Shown here piece by piece: positions 25,854-33,973 of a stretch of 64,000 bases of DNA. Under the pieces are notes generated by a model. It saw nothing but the letters and a program-made list of their open reading frames with translations, searched no databases and was not told where the DNA came from. The stretch's first letter is position 1; every line of letters begins with the position of its first letter. Source of the stretch: Ignavibacteria bacterium (lineage in GTDB: Bacteria; Bacteroidota; Ignavibacteria; Tepidaquicellales; Tepidaquicellaceae); the NCBI GenBank assembly GCA_041649015.1, contig JBAZNU010000002.1, positions 310,001 through 374,000 of the forward strand, in the 5' to 3' direction. Made by a program: the position numbers and the translations under genes.

Positions 25854-27572
25854 ATGAAAAAAGCATTATTTACCTTATTTATAATAATGTTATTTGCAAC
25901 AGTTGAAGCTCAATGGATATCAAATAACATGCTTAATAATTCTGTCGTAATAGCTCCAAATAATCAGGCAACACCCAAAATAATTTCGGATAATGACGGC
26001 GGAGTAATAATGGTATGGCAGGACAACAGGACGGGTTCGAGTTCATCATTCGGGGATATATATGCGCAGAGGTTTGATAAATTTGGATTTAAGCAATGGG
26101 GAGATACTAACGGACTGGCAATAGCTGTGAAACCGATACTTGAAAGATATTATTCTATTTGCACTGACGGAAAGGGCGGTATAATAATCTTATGGGAAGA
26201 TAATCCAAGTCCAACGACGACAATAATAAAGGCACAGAGAGTTTCAAAGTACGGAAATAAAATGTGGAGTGATACAGGGTATTCTGTTGCCGCTTATGGA
26301 AACAGACAGGCAACTCCACGGGTTGCGTATGACAATAACGGCGGATGTTTTTATTCATACTATTCGAGCGAGATATCTTCGAGTGATTATGAGATAAAGG
26401 TTAACAGACTTGACAGCAACGGAGTGAATCTCTGGGGAACGGGAATTTACATTTGTCAGTCTCCGGGGAATCCATCAGATATAAGCGTATGCCGTACGAG
26501 TGATGATGGATTTTTCATAGTATGGGGGGACCCGAGAAATTCAATAACGAATGAAACAGACCTTTACATGCAGAAGGTAAATTCATTGGGTAATGCACTC
26601 TGGCAGGCGAATGGGCTGCCTTTATGCGTAAGGAGATTTACACAGCAATATCAAAATGTATTGCCTGATGACAACGGGGGAGCTTTTGTCGCATGGACTG
26701 ACAGGAGAGATTCGATTTCTAACGATATATATGCTGCAAGGGTAAGGTGGAACGGAACATTTCCAAGGAGTGATACATCAGCGGCACTTGTTGTGGACAA
26801 CTTTGAGCAGTACAGGTCGGAGTTAGCACCGGATATGAAAGGCGGTGCAATAATAACGTGGTATGATTACCGCAATGGACCTGCATTTCCATTTAATATA
26901 GATATTTACGCACAGAGAATTGATTCCACGGTGAACACAAAATGGACAGCAAACGGAGTGAATGTATGCGATGCAGTTTTATCGCAGATTAATCCTGCAA
27001 TTATAACAGACGGAAATTACGGAGCTATAATAACATGGGATGACAGGCGGGCAGGAACATCGACATATGATATATACGGACAGAGAATTGATTCGGCAGG
27101 AGTTTTAAAATGGGGAGCTGATGACGCACCGATAAGTATTGCGGCAGGAAATCAGTACAAACCGCAAATGGCAGAAATAAACAACGGATTTGTAACCTGC
27201 TTTGAGGATACGCGAAACGGGATAAGCAATTACGATGTATTTTGCCAGAGAGCAGATATGAACGGGAATACGCTTGTATTCATTCAAAATAATGCGGGTG
27301 AAGTACCAAGAGGATTTTCATTATCACAGAATTATCCGAATCCGTTTAATCCGAGGACACTTGTTCGATTTTCGTTGTCAGTCGTCAGCGATGTCAGACT
27401 GATAATTTATGACATCAAGGGGCAGGAAGTGGAAACGCTTATGAGCGGGAGAATGCAGGCAGGTACATATCAGGCGGTCTGGGACGGTTCGGGATTTCCG
27501 AGCGGAGTTTATTTCTGTAGGATGGTTACGGAAGGATATACGGAGACGATTAAGATGGCTTTAGTAAAATAA
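25854..27572 (+). CDS. Secreted eight-repeat (propeller-like) protein with T9SS sorting domain
   Basis: Protein of 572 residues with a signal peptide (cut near VEAQ, residue 19-20). Between residues 45 and 480 there are about eight repeats of 50-60 residues built on W-x-D-x-R-N-G, then D-I-Y-A-Q-R and xDxxGxxxW. Clear copies begin at WQDNRTG, WEDNPSP, WGDPRNS, WTDRRDS, WYDYRNG, WDDRRAG and FEDTRNG. This reads as a beta-propeller-like fold with acidic, possibly calcium-binding, turns. The C-terminus carries a T9SS type A sorting domain (NYPNPFNPRT, then LIIYDIKGQEV). No enzymatic motif was found; a surface or matrix role is an inference. Confidence 0.85.
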   Translation: MKKALFTLFIIMLFATVEAQWISNNMLNNSVVIAPNNQATPKIISDNDGGVIMVWQDNRTGSSSSFGDIYAQRFDKFGFKQWGDTNGLAIAVKPILERYYSICTDGKGGIIILWEDNPSPTTTIIKAQRVSKYGNKMWSDTGYSVAAYGNRQATPRVAYDNNGGCFYSYYSSEISSSDYEIKVNRLDSNGVNLWGTGIYICQSPGNPSDISVCRTSDDGFFIVWGDPRNSITNETDLYMQKVNSLGNALWQANGLPLCVRRFTQQYQNVLPDDNGGAFVAWTDRRDSISNDIYAARVRWNGTFPRSDTSAALVVDNFEQYRSELAPDMKGGAIITWYDYRNGPAFPFNIDIYAQRIDSTVNTKWTANGVNVCDAVLSQINPAIITDGNYGAIITWDDRRAGTSTYDIYGQRIDSAGVLKWGADDAPISIAAGNQYKPQMAEINNGFVTCFEDTRNGISNYDVFCQRADMNGNTLVFIQNNAGEVPRGFSLSQNYPNPFNPRTLVRFSLSVVSDVRLIIYDIKGQEVETLMSGRMQAGTYQAVWDGSGFPSGVYFCRMVTEGYTETIKMALVK

Positions 27573-27604
27573 TATTTAGCGATGAAGAAGAGAGTTTTCT
27601 GAAT

Positions 27605-27859
27605 TTAAAGATAGTATTCATACTGTACAAGCTGCCATTTGAAGCTATTCATATCATAAGATATTTCGCAGACGACTTTTTGCCGGTCGCAGAGAACGCT
27701 GAAATGGTATTCATATGAATCCGACTTTGGAATCTTCCAACGGGAATTAACTCTTGAAATATTATAAACGTCATTCTTCCACTTGAACCTGATGATGTCG
27801 ATTTTCAGGTCGTGAAAGAAAGCTATGACTTCTATTGGTTCGAATATCTGGTTTTCCAT
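27605..27859 (-). CDS. Small protein of unknown function
   Basis: Protein of 84 residues with no signal peptide or membrane segment. The pattern FKWKNDVYNISRVNSRW, then YHFSVLC and CEISYDMNSFKWQL, suggests a compact beta-rich domain. It loosely resembles small DUF6504-like proteins (F-x-W-x-G/N-x-x-Y-x-V), but that match is tentative. It is convergent with the T9SS gene, 32 bases from its stop, and upstream of a non-coding repeat block. Confidence 0.6.
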   Translation of the reverse strand: MENQIFEPIEVIAFFHDLKIDIIRFKWKNDVYNISRVNSRWKIPKSDSYEYHFSVLCDRQKVVCEISYDMNSFKWQLVQYEYYL

Positions 27860-28020
27860 GCTTCATTATTTATGCCTTATTAAAATATGGTATATTAAAT
27901 TAAGAAGCAAGTCGTAATTTAAGGAAGAGAAGAGATTATCCGGTTAAAAGGGAGAAACCGTAATTCTGATGTGTTTATGCCTGCTGTGCCTGCTGTAATC
28001 GAATCTGAAGTACAAGCTAA

Positions 28021-28064
28021 ACGAAAGATAACCGAGAAATTTACGAGAAGTAAACGAGAAAATG
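28021..28064. repeat. Four tandem 11-bp repeats
   Basis: Units start at 28021, 28032, 28043 and 28054, with consensus ACGAGAAATAA. The CGA-rich core recurs with an exact 11-base period. The sequence differs from the 11-bp array before groESL, but the period is the same. Confidence 0.75.
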
Positions 28065-28100
28065 CCTGAAAACGTTTTGTTTTCCCGTATTCGAAGCTGC

Positions 28101-28135
28101 ATAGACCACGTTGTAGATAAATCTACAAACAAAAG
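28101..28135. repeat. Short partial copy of the 28-kb direct repeat
   Basis: It carries the repeat's opening only: TAGACCACG, then a perfect dyad TTGTAGAT-AA-ATCTACAA (28111-28128), then ACAAAA. It diverges after about 35 bases. Confidence 0.75.
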
Positions 28136-28157
28136 GAAAGATTTCACCCCTAAGGCA

Positions 28158-28360
28158 CTTAGACCACGGCATAGATAAATCTACAAACAAAATATAGAAA
28201 AACAAACTATAGAAATTTATTACCGCAAGGGTCGCAGAGAAGAGCAAAGACCGCAAAGAGAACAGTAGAAATTTTTTATTCGGTGAAAAAGTAAAGATAA
28301 AAGCGTTTTTATTTTAGTAATAGATTGCTTTTATTACAACGTCTTTACGGATAGTAGCGA
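28158..28360. repeat. Direct repeat, copy 1
   Basis: This copy runs from a GACCACGGC-type start to TTACGGATAGTAGC. Its core 28172-28264 matches 28383-28475 with a single difference (G at 28244, A at 28455) at an offset of 211 bases. The core ends in a purine-rich periodic stretch based on CGCAAAGA/GCAGAGAA. The later part matches the second copy with small indels. Confidence 0.88.
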
Positions 28361-28367
28361 TTAGAAC

Positions 28368-28575
28368 ACTCAGAACACGGCGTAGATAAATCTACAAACA
28401 AAATATAGAAAAACAAACTATAGAAATTTATTACCGCAAGGGTCGCAGAGAAGAACAAAGACCGCAAAGAGAACATATAAAAATATTTAATCCAGGGAAA
28501 AAGTATAGATAAAAGAACGTTATTATTTTTGTAATAAGATTGTTTTCAATAAAACGTTTTTACGGATAGTAGCAC
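28368..28575. repeat. Direct repeat, copy 2
   Basis: This is the second copy of the preceding unit. It opens with AACACGGC and the exact palindrome GTAGATAAATCTAC (28382-28395), and ends in TTACGGATAGTAGC. The 5' 93 bases are almost identical to copy 1, while the 3' half has drifted. Confidence 0.88.
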
Positions 28576-28672
28576 TAAGAAAAGAATTTTTATTGTTTAG
28601 AGTAAAAGAGATTTTAAATAATGAGGATGTAAAGAAGAACAAGAATGATGTACTTTTCTAATTATTATTATT

Positions 28673-29899
28673 TCAGTGTTCTTCAATATAGTTCAGGTCT
28701 TTGCCGAATGTTTCCTGAAGTTTTGTCATTGAGATAAAAGCTATAATTACAGTTACGAATCCAACAAACAGAGCTGAATAGACAATTCCAATACCGGGAG
28801 TCAGGTACTGAAACAGGAAAGTTGCGGGTACAACAGCACCGCGTACAAAATTCGGAACGGTAGTAGTAACTGTTGCACGTATGTTCACACCGAACTGTTC
28901 CGCGGCATTTGTAACGAAGACAGCCCAGTATCCGCCAGAAACACCGAGCATCAGGCAGAGGGAATAGAAGAATGTTGAGTCGAATTTATTAAGGAACAGA
29001 TACACGATTATGAAAACAGCTTCGAGTATTATGAACAGTCCAATAATCTTTTTCCGTGATTTAAAAAACTGGCTTAAAGCACCGCTAAGGAGGTCACCGA
29101 CAGCGAGTCCGATGTAACAATACATTACAGCAGTGCCAGCCTGAATTTCAACATTAAGACCGAATGCTTTGGCAAATTCAGGTGAGAACGTAATAAGAAC
29201 TCCAACTATATACCATATAGGAAGACCCACAGCAATGCAGTGAAGGTATTTAATTAAGTTATTTTTATTTATAAACAATTTATGGAATCCACCTTTAAGT
29301 ACATCGGATTTTTTAATAGCACTATACATACCTGATTCGTAAACGCCAATACGAAGAATAAGAAGAGCGATTCCCATTCCACCACCGATAAAATATGCCG
29401 TACGCCAGTCGAAGAAATCACCAACGAGAGCAGCGACCACAGCTCCAAAAATACCGACAGTTGCCACAGTCATAGTCCCGTAACCGCGGGTTTCTTTGGG
29501 CATGACTTCCGAAACTAAAGTTATACCTGCACCGAGTTCACCTGCAAGACCAACACCAGCGATGAATCTGAGGACAGCATATTGCGGTAAATCGGTTACG
29601 AATCCATTAGTAATGTTAGCGATTGAATAAAGAAATATCGAACCAAAGAGAACAGATATCCTTCCTTTTTTATCACCGAGAATTCCCCAAATAATACCGC
29701 CGATAAGCATACCGCCCATTTGCATATTAATAAGGAGCACACCGTAATCGAATAATTCATGTCCGCTAAAGCCAAGAGATTTAAGAGAGGTGATTCTGAC
29801 GATGCTGAATAGAATGAGGTCATAAATATCGACAAAGTATCCGAGAGCAGATACAATTAGGATTGCAGATATATTTTTCTTAGTAGTGGAAACGTCCAT
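28673..29899 (-). CDS. MFS transporter (sugar/metabolite-H+ symporter type)
   Basis: Inner-membrane carrier of 408 residues with about 12 hydrophobic segments. The loop 2-3 signature is GILGDKKGRISV, and the N-half has GLAGELGAGITLVSE followed by PKETRGYG, as in the SP/MHS branch of the major facilitator superfamily. The substrate is not readable. It is the last gene of a minus-strand run that starts with fabD; the gap to terC is 26 bases. Confidence 0.86.
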   Translation of the reverse strand: MDVSTTKKNISAILIVSALGYFVDIYDLILFSIVRITSLKSLGFSGHELFDYGVLLINMQMGGMLIGGIIWGILGDKKGRISVLFGSIFLYSIANITNGFVTDLPQYAVLRFIAGVGLAGELGAGITLVSEVMPKETRGYGTMTVATVGIFGAVVAALVGDFFDWRTAYFIGGGMGIALLILRIGVYESGMYSAIKKSDVLKGGFHKLFINKNNLIKYLHCIAVGLPIWYIVGVLITFSPEFAKAFGLNVEIQAGTAVMYCYIGLAVGDLLSGALSQFFKSRKKIIGLFIILEAVFIIVYLFLNKFDSTFFYSLCLMLGVSGGYWAVFVTNAAEQFGVNIRATVTTTVPNFVRGAVVPATFLFQYLTPGIGIVYSALFVGFVTVIIAFISMTKLQETFGKDLNYIEEH

Positions 29900-29925
29900 T
29901 ATAACATTACTTCAAAGTTTAAGGA

Positions 29926-30858
29926 TTAAGTTTTATTAATAGAAATATTCCTTTTATTCCTGACCATGGATGCTATGATTGATATAGTCAGAATAATTAT
30001 GATAACGATAAGAGATGTAGATGTCGGAATATGAAACACACTTGCAATTAGCATTTTAATACCAATAAAGACAAGAATTATTGAGAGACCCACCTTGAGA
30101 TAGTGGAACTTATCCATAAAACCAGCAAGAGCGAAATACAAAGCACGAAGTCCGAGAATAGCAAATGCGTTTGAAGTAAAGACAATAAACGGGTCATGTG
30201 TGATTGCAAGAATAGCCGGAATAGAATCGAAGGCAAAAATTAAATCAGTAGTTTCAACGACTATCAGAACGATGAACAGGGGAGTAGCAAACAATCCGCC
30301 CTTCTTTATGAAGAATTTATCTCTATGGTATTCCGGAGTAACGGGTACAAACTTTTTGACATACTTCACTACAGGATTTTTTTCAGGGTGTATCTTTTCT
30401 TCCTTCTGGAATGCCATTTTGAGACCAGCGACGATTAAGAACAATCCAAAGACAATAATTATCCAGCTGAACTTAGCGATAAGGGCAGTTCCGATGAAGA
30501 TCAGAATTGCTCTCATAATGAGCGCCCCGAAGATTCCCCAGAAAAGAACTTTATGCTGGTATTTTTTGGGAACGTCGAAATAATTAAAAAGGAGTATGAA
30601 GACAAAAATATTATCGACGCTTAATGATTTTTCAAGCAAATAACCCGTAAGAAATTCGAGACCCTTCTGATGGTTCCAGAGATAGAATACGACTGCATTG
30701 AATGCGAGGGAAAGAGCGATCCAGATGGCGCTTGTAATCAGTGCTTCTTTAACCGAAATTACGTGTTGTTTTTTATTGAATATTCCGAGATCGAGAGCAA
30801 GCATCAAGATAAGGAAGGCAACGAAGGCAGCCCAGTGCCAAAGAGTTATTTCAAACAC
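29926..30858 (-). CDS. TerC-family integral membrane protein
   Basis: Membrane protein of 310 residues with about eight to nine segments and the family motifs ALDLGIFNKK, EKSLSVDNIFVF and FAFDSIPAILAI. Known relatives (Alx, TerC, MeeF/MeeY types) are linked to manganese efflux and metalation of exported proteins. The start is GTG 30858, supported by GGGAG seven bases upstream; it overlaps the TAG of the upstream SDR by one base. No yybP-ykoY riboswitch can fit before it. Confidence 0.88.
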   Translation of the reverse strand: MFEITLWHWAAFVAFLILMLALDLGIFNKKQHVISVKEALITSAIWIALSLAFNAVVFYLWNHQKGLEFLTGYLLEKSLSVDNIFVFILLFNYFDVPKKYQHKVLFWGIFGALIMRAILIFIGTALIAKFSWIIIVFGLFLIVAGLKMAFQKEEKIHPEKNPVVKYVKKFVPVTPEYHRDKFFIKKGGLFATPLFIVLIVVETTDLIFAFDSIPAILAITHDPFIVFTSNAFAILGLRALYFALAGFMDKFHYLKVGLSIILVFIGIKMLIASVFHIPTSTSLIVIIIILTISIIASMVRNKRNISINKT

Positions 30859-31571
30859 TATAAGTCTCCCTTCAATGGTCTAATAACTATATCTTCTATT
30901 AGAACTTTTTTAGGCTGCTCGAATGTTTGAAGAGTAATTTTTGCAATATCTTCGGGGGACATCATTCTATTCCTGTTTTTCTGGCGTGTTTTTGCATCCC
31001 ACATAGCTGTTTCTGTTGCACCCGGGAATATGTTAGTAACTTTAATGTTAAATTTTCTGACTTCTTTTCTTACACAGTTTGAAAGAGCAAGCAATCCTGC
31101 TTTAGAGGCGGAATAAACTGAGCTGTCGAAATACACAGTATTAGCGGAAACAGAATTAATATTTATGATATGACCTCTTTTATTCTTAATCATAGGTTTC
31201 ATTACAGATTTCATAGTAAGAAACGAGCCCCGCAGATTAATATTCATAATATAATCATAATCGAAAACTTTAGTATCGAGAAAACTCTTAAAAGCAGTTA
31301 CACCTGCGTTATTCACGAGACAGTCAATCCTTCCGAAATTTTCGATTATTCTTTTAGCGGTAGAATTAACAGACCGTTCAGAAGCGACATTACAGACGAA
31401 TGCCATTGCTTCCCGTCCTGCAAACTTAATTTCTTTAACAATACTGACGAGCCTTGATTTTCTTCTTGCTGTAACAACCACAATGTAACCAGCCTTAGAA
31501 AACTGCATAGCAATTTCTTTACCTATACCGGTAGATGCACCGGTAACCCACACTACTTTAGTATTATTCAT
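30858..31571 (-). CDS. SDR-family oxidoreductase
   Basis: Classical short-chain dehydrogenase of 237 residues: TGASTGIGKE with an RRKSR segment pointing to NADP, then NNAG, a serine in NINSVSA and YSASK. Substrate unknown. It is translationally coupled to terC by a one-base overlap and lies 31 bases after fabG. It is clearly distinct in sequence from FabG. Confidence 0.85.
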   Translation of the reverse strand: MNNTKVVWVTGASTGIGKEIAMQFSKAGYIVVVTARRKSRLVSIVKEIKFAGREAMAFVCNVASERSVNSTAKRIIENFGRIDCLVNNAGVTAFKSFLDTKVFDYDYIMNINLRGSFLTMKSVMKPMIKNKRGHIININSVSANTVYFDSSVYSASKAGLLALSNCVRKEVRKFNIKVTNIFPGATETAMWDAKTRQKNRNRMMSPEDIAKITLQTFEQPKKVLIEDIVIRPLKGDL

Positions 31572-31602
31572 AAGTTAAATTTTCAGTTACAATGCAGAAC
31601 AA

Positions 31603-32349
31603 TTACATAATCATTCCACCATCAACCATAATCACCTGTCCCGTTATATAATCCGCTTTAGGTGATGCGAGGAATGTCACAACACCAGCGACTTCATCGG
31701 GATTAGTGGAACGTTTCAGCGGAATCACGGATAAGTATGCAACCTTCTGTTCATCCGAAAGCTGATGAGTCATTTCAGTTTCTACAAATCCGGGAGCGAC
31801 AGCATTTACTGTAACGTTTCTGCTACCGAGTTCTTTAGCAGTTGATTTAGTAAGTCCAATCATTCCAGCTTTTGAGGCAGAATAGTTTGCCTGCCCGGCA
31901 TTACCCATAACACCAACGACAGAGCTGATATTAATAATTTTACCTGCCCGTTGTTTTGCCATAATACCAGCAACGGCTTTTGTGGTGTTGAAAGCACCTT
32001 TTAAGTTGACTTTCAGAACAAGGTCCCAATCTTCTTCAGTCATTCTAAGAAGAAGCTTATCTCTAGTGATACCAGCATTATTTACTAGAATATCGATACT
32101 TCCGAATTCTTTATGAGTTTCAGAAATAACCTTCTGAACACCTTCCGTATCAGTAACATCAACAGTCATCTTAGAAACTTTCATACCTTTTGCAGCTTTT
32201 TCAGCAGCATAAGCATCGAAATCTTCAGGAAACACTTTATCGTATGCAATAACAATTGCTCCTTCGAATAGGAAATCAGATACTATTGCGCGGCCAATAC
32301 CTCTGCCGCCACCAGTTACTACAGCTACTTTACCGTTTAATGCGCCCAT
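31603..32349 (-). CDS. fabG: 3-oxoacyl-[acyl-carrier-protein] reductase
   Basis: NADPH-dependent reductase of the fatty-acid elongation cycle, 248 residues. It shows TGGGRGIGRAI, NNAGITRD, SSVVGVMGNAGQANYSASK (the catalytic serine and YxxxK lie here) and GFVETEMT, ending in ITGQVIMVDGGM. These are the standard FabG blocks. It lies in a run with fabD; the DUF3109 gene sits between them. acpP and fabF are not adjacent. Confidence 0.95.
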   Translation of the reverse strand: MGALNGKVAVVTGGGRGIGRAIVSDFLFEGAIVIAYDKVFPEDFDAYAAEKAAKGMKVSKMTVDVTDTEGVQKVISETHKEFGSIDILVNNAGITRDKLLLRMTEEDWDLVLKVNLKGAFNTTKAVAGIMAKQRAGKIINISSVVGVMGNAGQANYSASKAGMIGLTKSTAKELGSRNVTVNAVAPGFVETEMTHQLSDEQKVAYLSVIPLKRSTNPDEVAGVVTFLASPKADYITGQVIMVDGGMIM

Positions 32350-32364
32350 TTATTATATTATTAA

Positions 32365-32982
32365 TTAATAAAATTTCTTCTTATGTTTATAGTGTTTTTG
32401 AAAATAATCATTAAGATAAGCATATCCATCAGCACCGAGAATAAAAGTAATTTCTTCAGTCATAGCTTCGAAGACAGTCTGTGAAAAATTTTCCTTTTTA
32501 TGTATGCCGCAGTAATCGAGTTTAGTTGAATGTTCATCATCATAAGTAAGAACATTATCAATAATCGTAAGCGGATACATAATGCAGTATTTAGGTTTAA
32601 TAGCCCATTTGTGCATGTGGTTGTTGTTAGCAGCTACCTGAATAGAACAAAAGCCTCTTTTGTCCTTGAAAACACACTGTGTATTACCTTGAGGAGTATT
32701 ATAAACCTCTGTCCCAATTGCCCATCCGGAAGGGAAGTCAGAATCCTCCTCGGGTTCTGTTTCGAACCAATCGGAAGAGTTATCAGGCTGGTTTTCATCC
32801 ATGACAGCTTTAATTTCATTCTCAAACTTCATTATAATATCTTTGAACGGTTTATCCATAAGAACACCCCAGTCGCAGCACTGACCGTGGCAGTGTTTAA
32901 CATTACATCCGGGAACAAATCCCTGAGTAAAAATAACAGGATCTATCTGTATTCCATTGTATTCAATAGGATATTCTTTCAT
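32365..32982 (-). CDS. DUF3109-like cysteine-rich protein
   Basis: Cytoplasmic protein of 205 residues with eight cysteines in a family-like layout: C26, C31, C35 and C36 (CNVKHCHGQCC), C103, C112 (QCVFKDKRGFC), C133 (KPKYCIMYPL) and C158 (DYCGI). The pattern resembles DUF3109 and is reminiscent of YkgJ-type metal-binding proteins, so an iron-sulfur or zinc site is likely. No catalytic role is known. It is placed tightly between fabD (8-base gap) and fabG (15-base gap). Confidence 0.78.
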   Translation of the reverse strand: MKEYPIEYNGIQIDPVIFTQGFVPGCNVKHCHGQCCDWGVLMDKPFKDIIMKFENEIKAVMDENQPDNSSDWFETEPEEDSDFPSGWAIGTEVYNTPQGNTQCVFKDKRGFCSIQVAANNNHMHKWAIKPKYCIMYPLTIIDNVLTYDDEHSTKLDYCGIHKKENFSQTVFEAMTEEITFILGADGYAYLNDYFQKHYKHKKKFY

Positions 32983-32990
32983 TCTATGTT

Positions 32991-33911
32991 TTAAATATTT
33001 TTAATATCTTCAAAGGTTGAAATATTGTACACGACAGCGTTTGGGTCAATTTTCTTAATAAGACCAGTTAAAACTTTACCTGCTCCGACTTCATAAAACC
33101 TCGTTACGTCATCTTTTATCATGTTCCTAATCAGACTTTCCCATTTAACGGGAGAAACGAGCTGTCTTGACAGAGCATCACGAATTTTATCTTTATCAGA
33201 AACAGGTGCGGCGTCTGTATTTGTATAAACCGGAATCGATGCATTTTTAAAATCAGTATTCTGAAGTGCAATTCTGAGTTCATTATCGGATGTTTTCATT
33301 AGTTCAGAATGAAAAGCACCACTAACCTCGAGTTTTTTTGCGAGCCTGCATTTATAGGGTTCACCTTTAGCTATTTCAACAGCTTTATCGACGGCGGATA
33401 CATCTCCAGAAACAACAATCTGACCGGGGCAGTTAAAGTTAGCAGCCTGAACTATACCAGAAACTTTTGCTTTTTCACAAATTTCAAGAACCTGAGATTC
33501 ATTTAAACCTATCAAAGCCGCCATTGTGCCGGGTTGAATTTCTCCCGAATTTTTCATCAGATGTCCGCGGGTTTTCACAAGCTTCAGTCCGCTTTGAAAA
33601 TCTACCGAACCGGCATAAGCATTAGCCGTGTATTCGCCGAGTGAATGTCCAGCCGTACAGTCAGCTTTAACCTTATCTTCAATAAGTTTAGTTAATATGT
33701 AGGAATGAACGAAGAGTGCAGGTTGAGTAATGTTTGTTTGCTTAAGTTCTTCCTGAGGACCTTCAAAAGAAAAAGTACTCAAAGACAAACCCATAATATC
33801 ATCGGCAATTTTATACAGGTCTTTTGCCAAAACAGAATTTTCATACAGATCTTTTCCCATACCGACAGATTGAGAACCCTGTCCCGGAAATACGAATGCT
33901 AATTTATTCAT
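32991..33911 (-). CDS. fabD: Malonyl CoA-acyl carrier protein transacylase
   Basis: Loads malonyl groups onto ACP for fatty-acid synthesis, 306 residues. It opens with FPGQGSQSVGMG. The nucleophile S90 is in AGHSLGEYTA, and the partner histidine is in SGAFHSELM. The C-terminal VGAGKVLTGLIKK block is intact. It appears to be the first gene of the run to the MFS transporter, as a 62-base gap separates it from the protease gene upstream. Confidence 0.96.
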   Translation of the reverse strand: MNKLAFVFPGQGSQSVGMGKDLYENSVLAKDLYKIADDIMGLSLSTFSFEGPQEELKQTNITQPALFVHSYILTKLIEDKVKADCTAGHSLGEYTANAYAGSVDFQSGLKLVKTRGHLMKNSGEIQPGTMAALIGLNESQVLEICEKAKVSGIVQAANFNCPGQIVVSGDVSAVDKAVEIAKGEPYKCRLAKKLEVSGAFHSELMKTSDNELRIALQNTDFKNASIPVYTNTDAAPVSDKDKIRDALSRQLVSPVKWESLIRNMIKDDVTRFYEVGAGKVLTGLIKKIDPNAVVYNISTFEDIKNI

Positions 33912-33973
33912 AATTAAATTTGTTTACAAAAACAATAATTTAAACAATATAATATTTATATAAAATTTATTTA

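Larger units (their letters stand above)
27860..28672. other. Repeat-rich gene-free block of about 0.8 kb
   Basis: No credible gene was found. Minus-strand frames here only translate the repeats (both give FVDLS-x-x-W). The block contains a 9-bp tandem pair (TGCCTGCTG twice, about 27978-27995), the 11-bp array, three copies of a GTAGATAAATCTAC-type palindrome, and a long direct repeat, annotated separately. Confidence 0.7.

Noticed and set aside
28041..28256. Overlapping minus-strand ORFs of 67-71 codons in the repeat block
   Set aside because: They only translate the repeated DNA (the same FVDLS motif appears in two frames) and lack gene-like composition.
28101..28575. Possible CRISPR array
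   Set aside because: Repeats are few, long and unevenly spaced (the main pair is 211 bp apart), and no cas gene is nearby.
30850..30900. yybP-ykoY manganese riboswitch before terC
   Set aside because: terC overlaps the upstream SDR stop by one base, leaving no untranslated leader.
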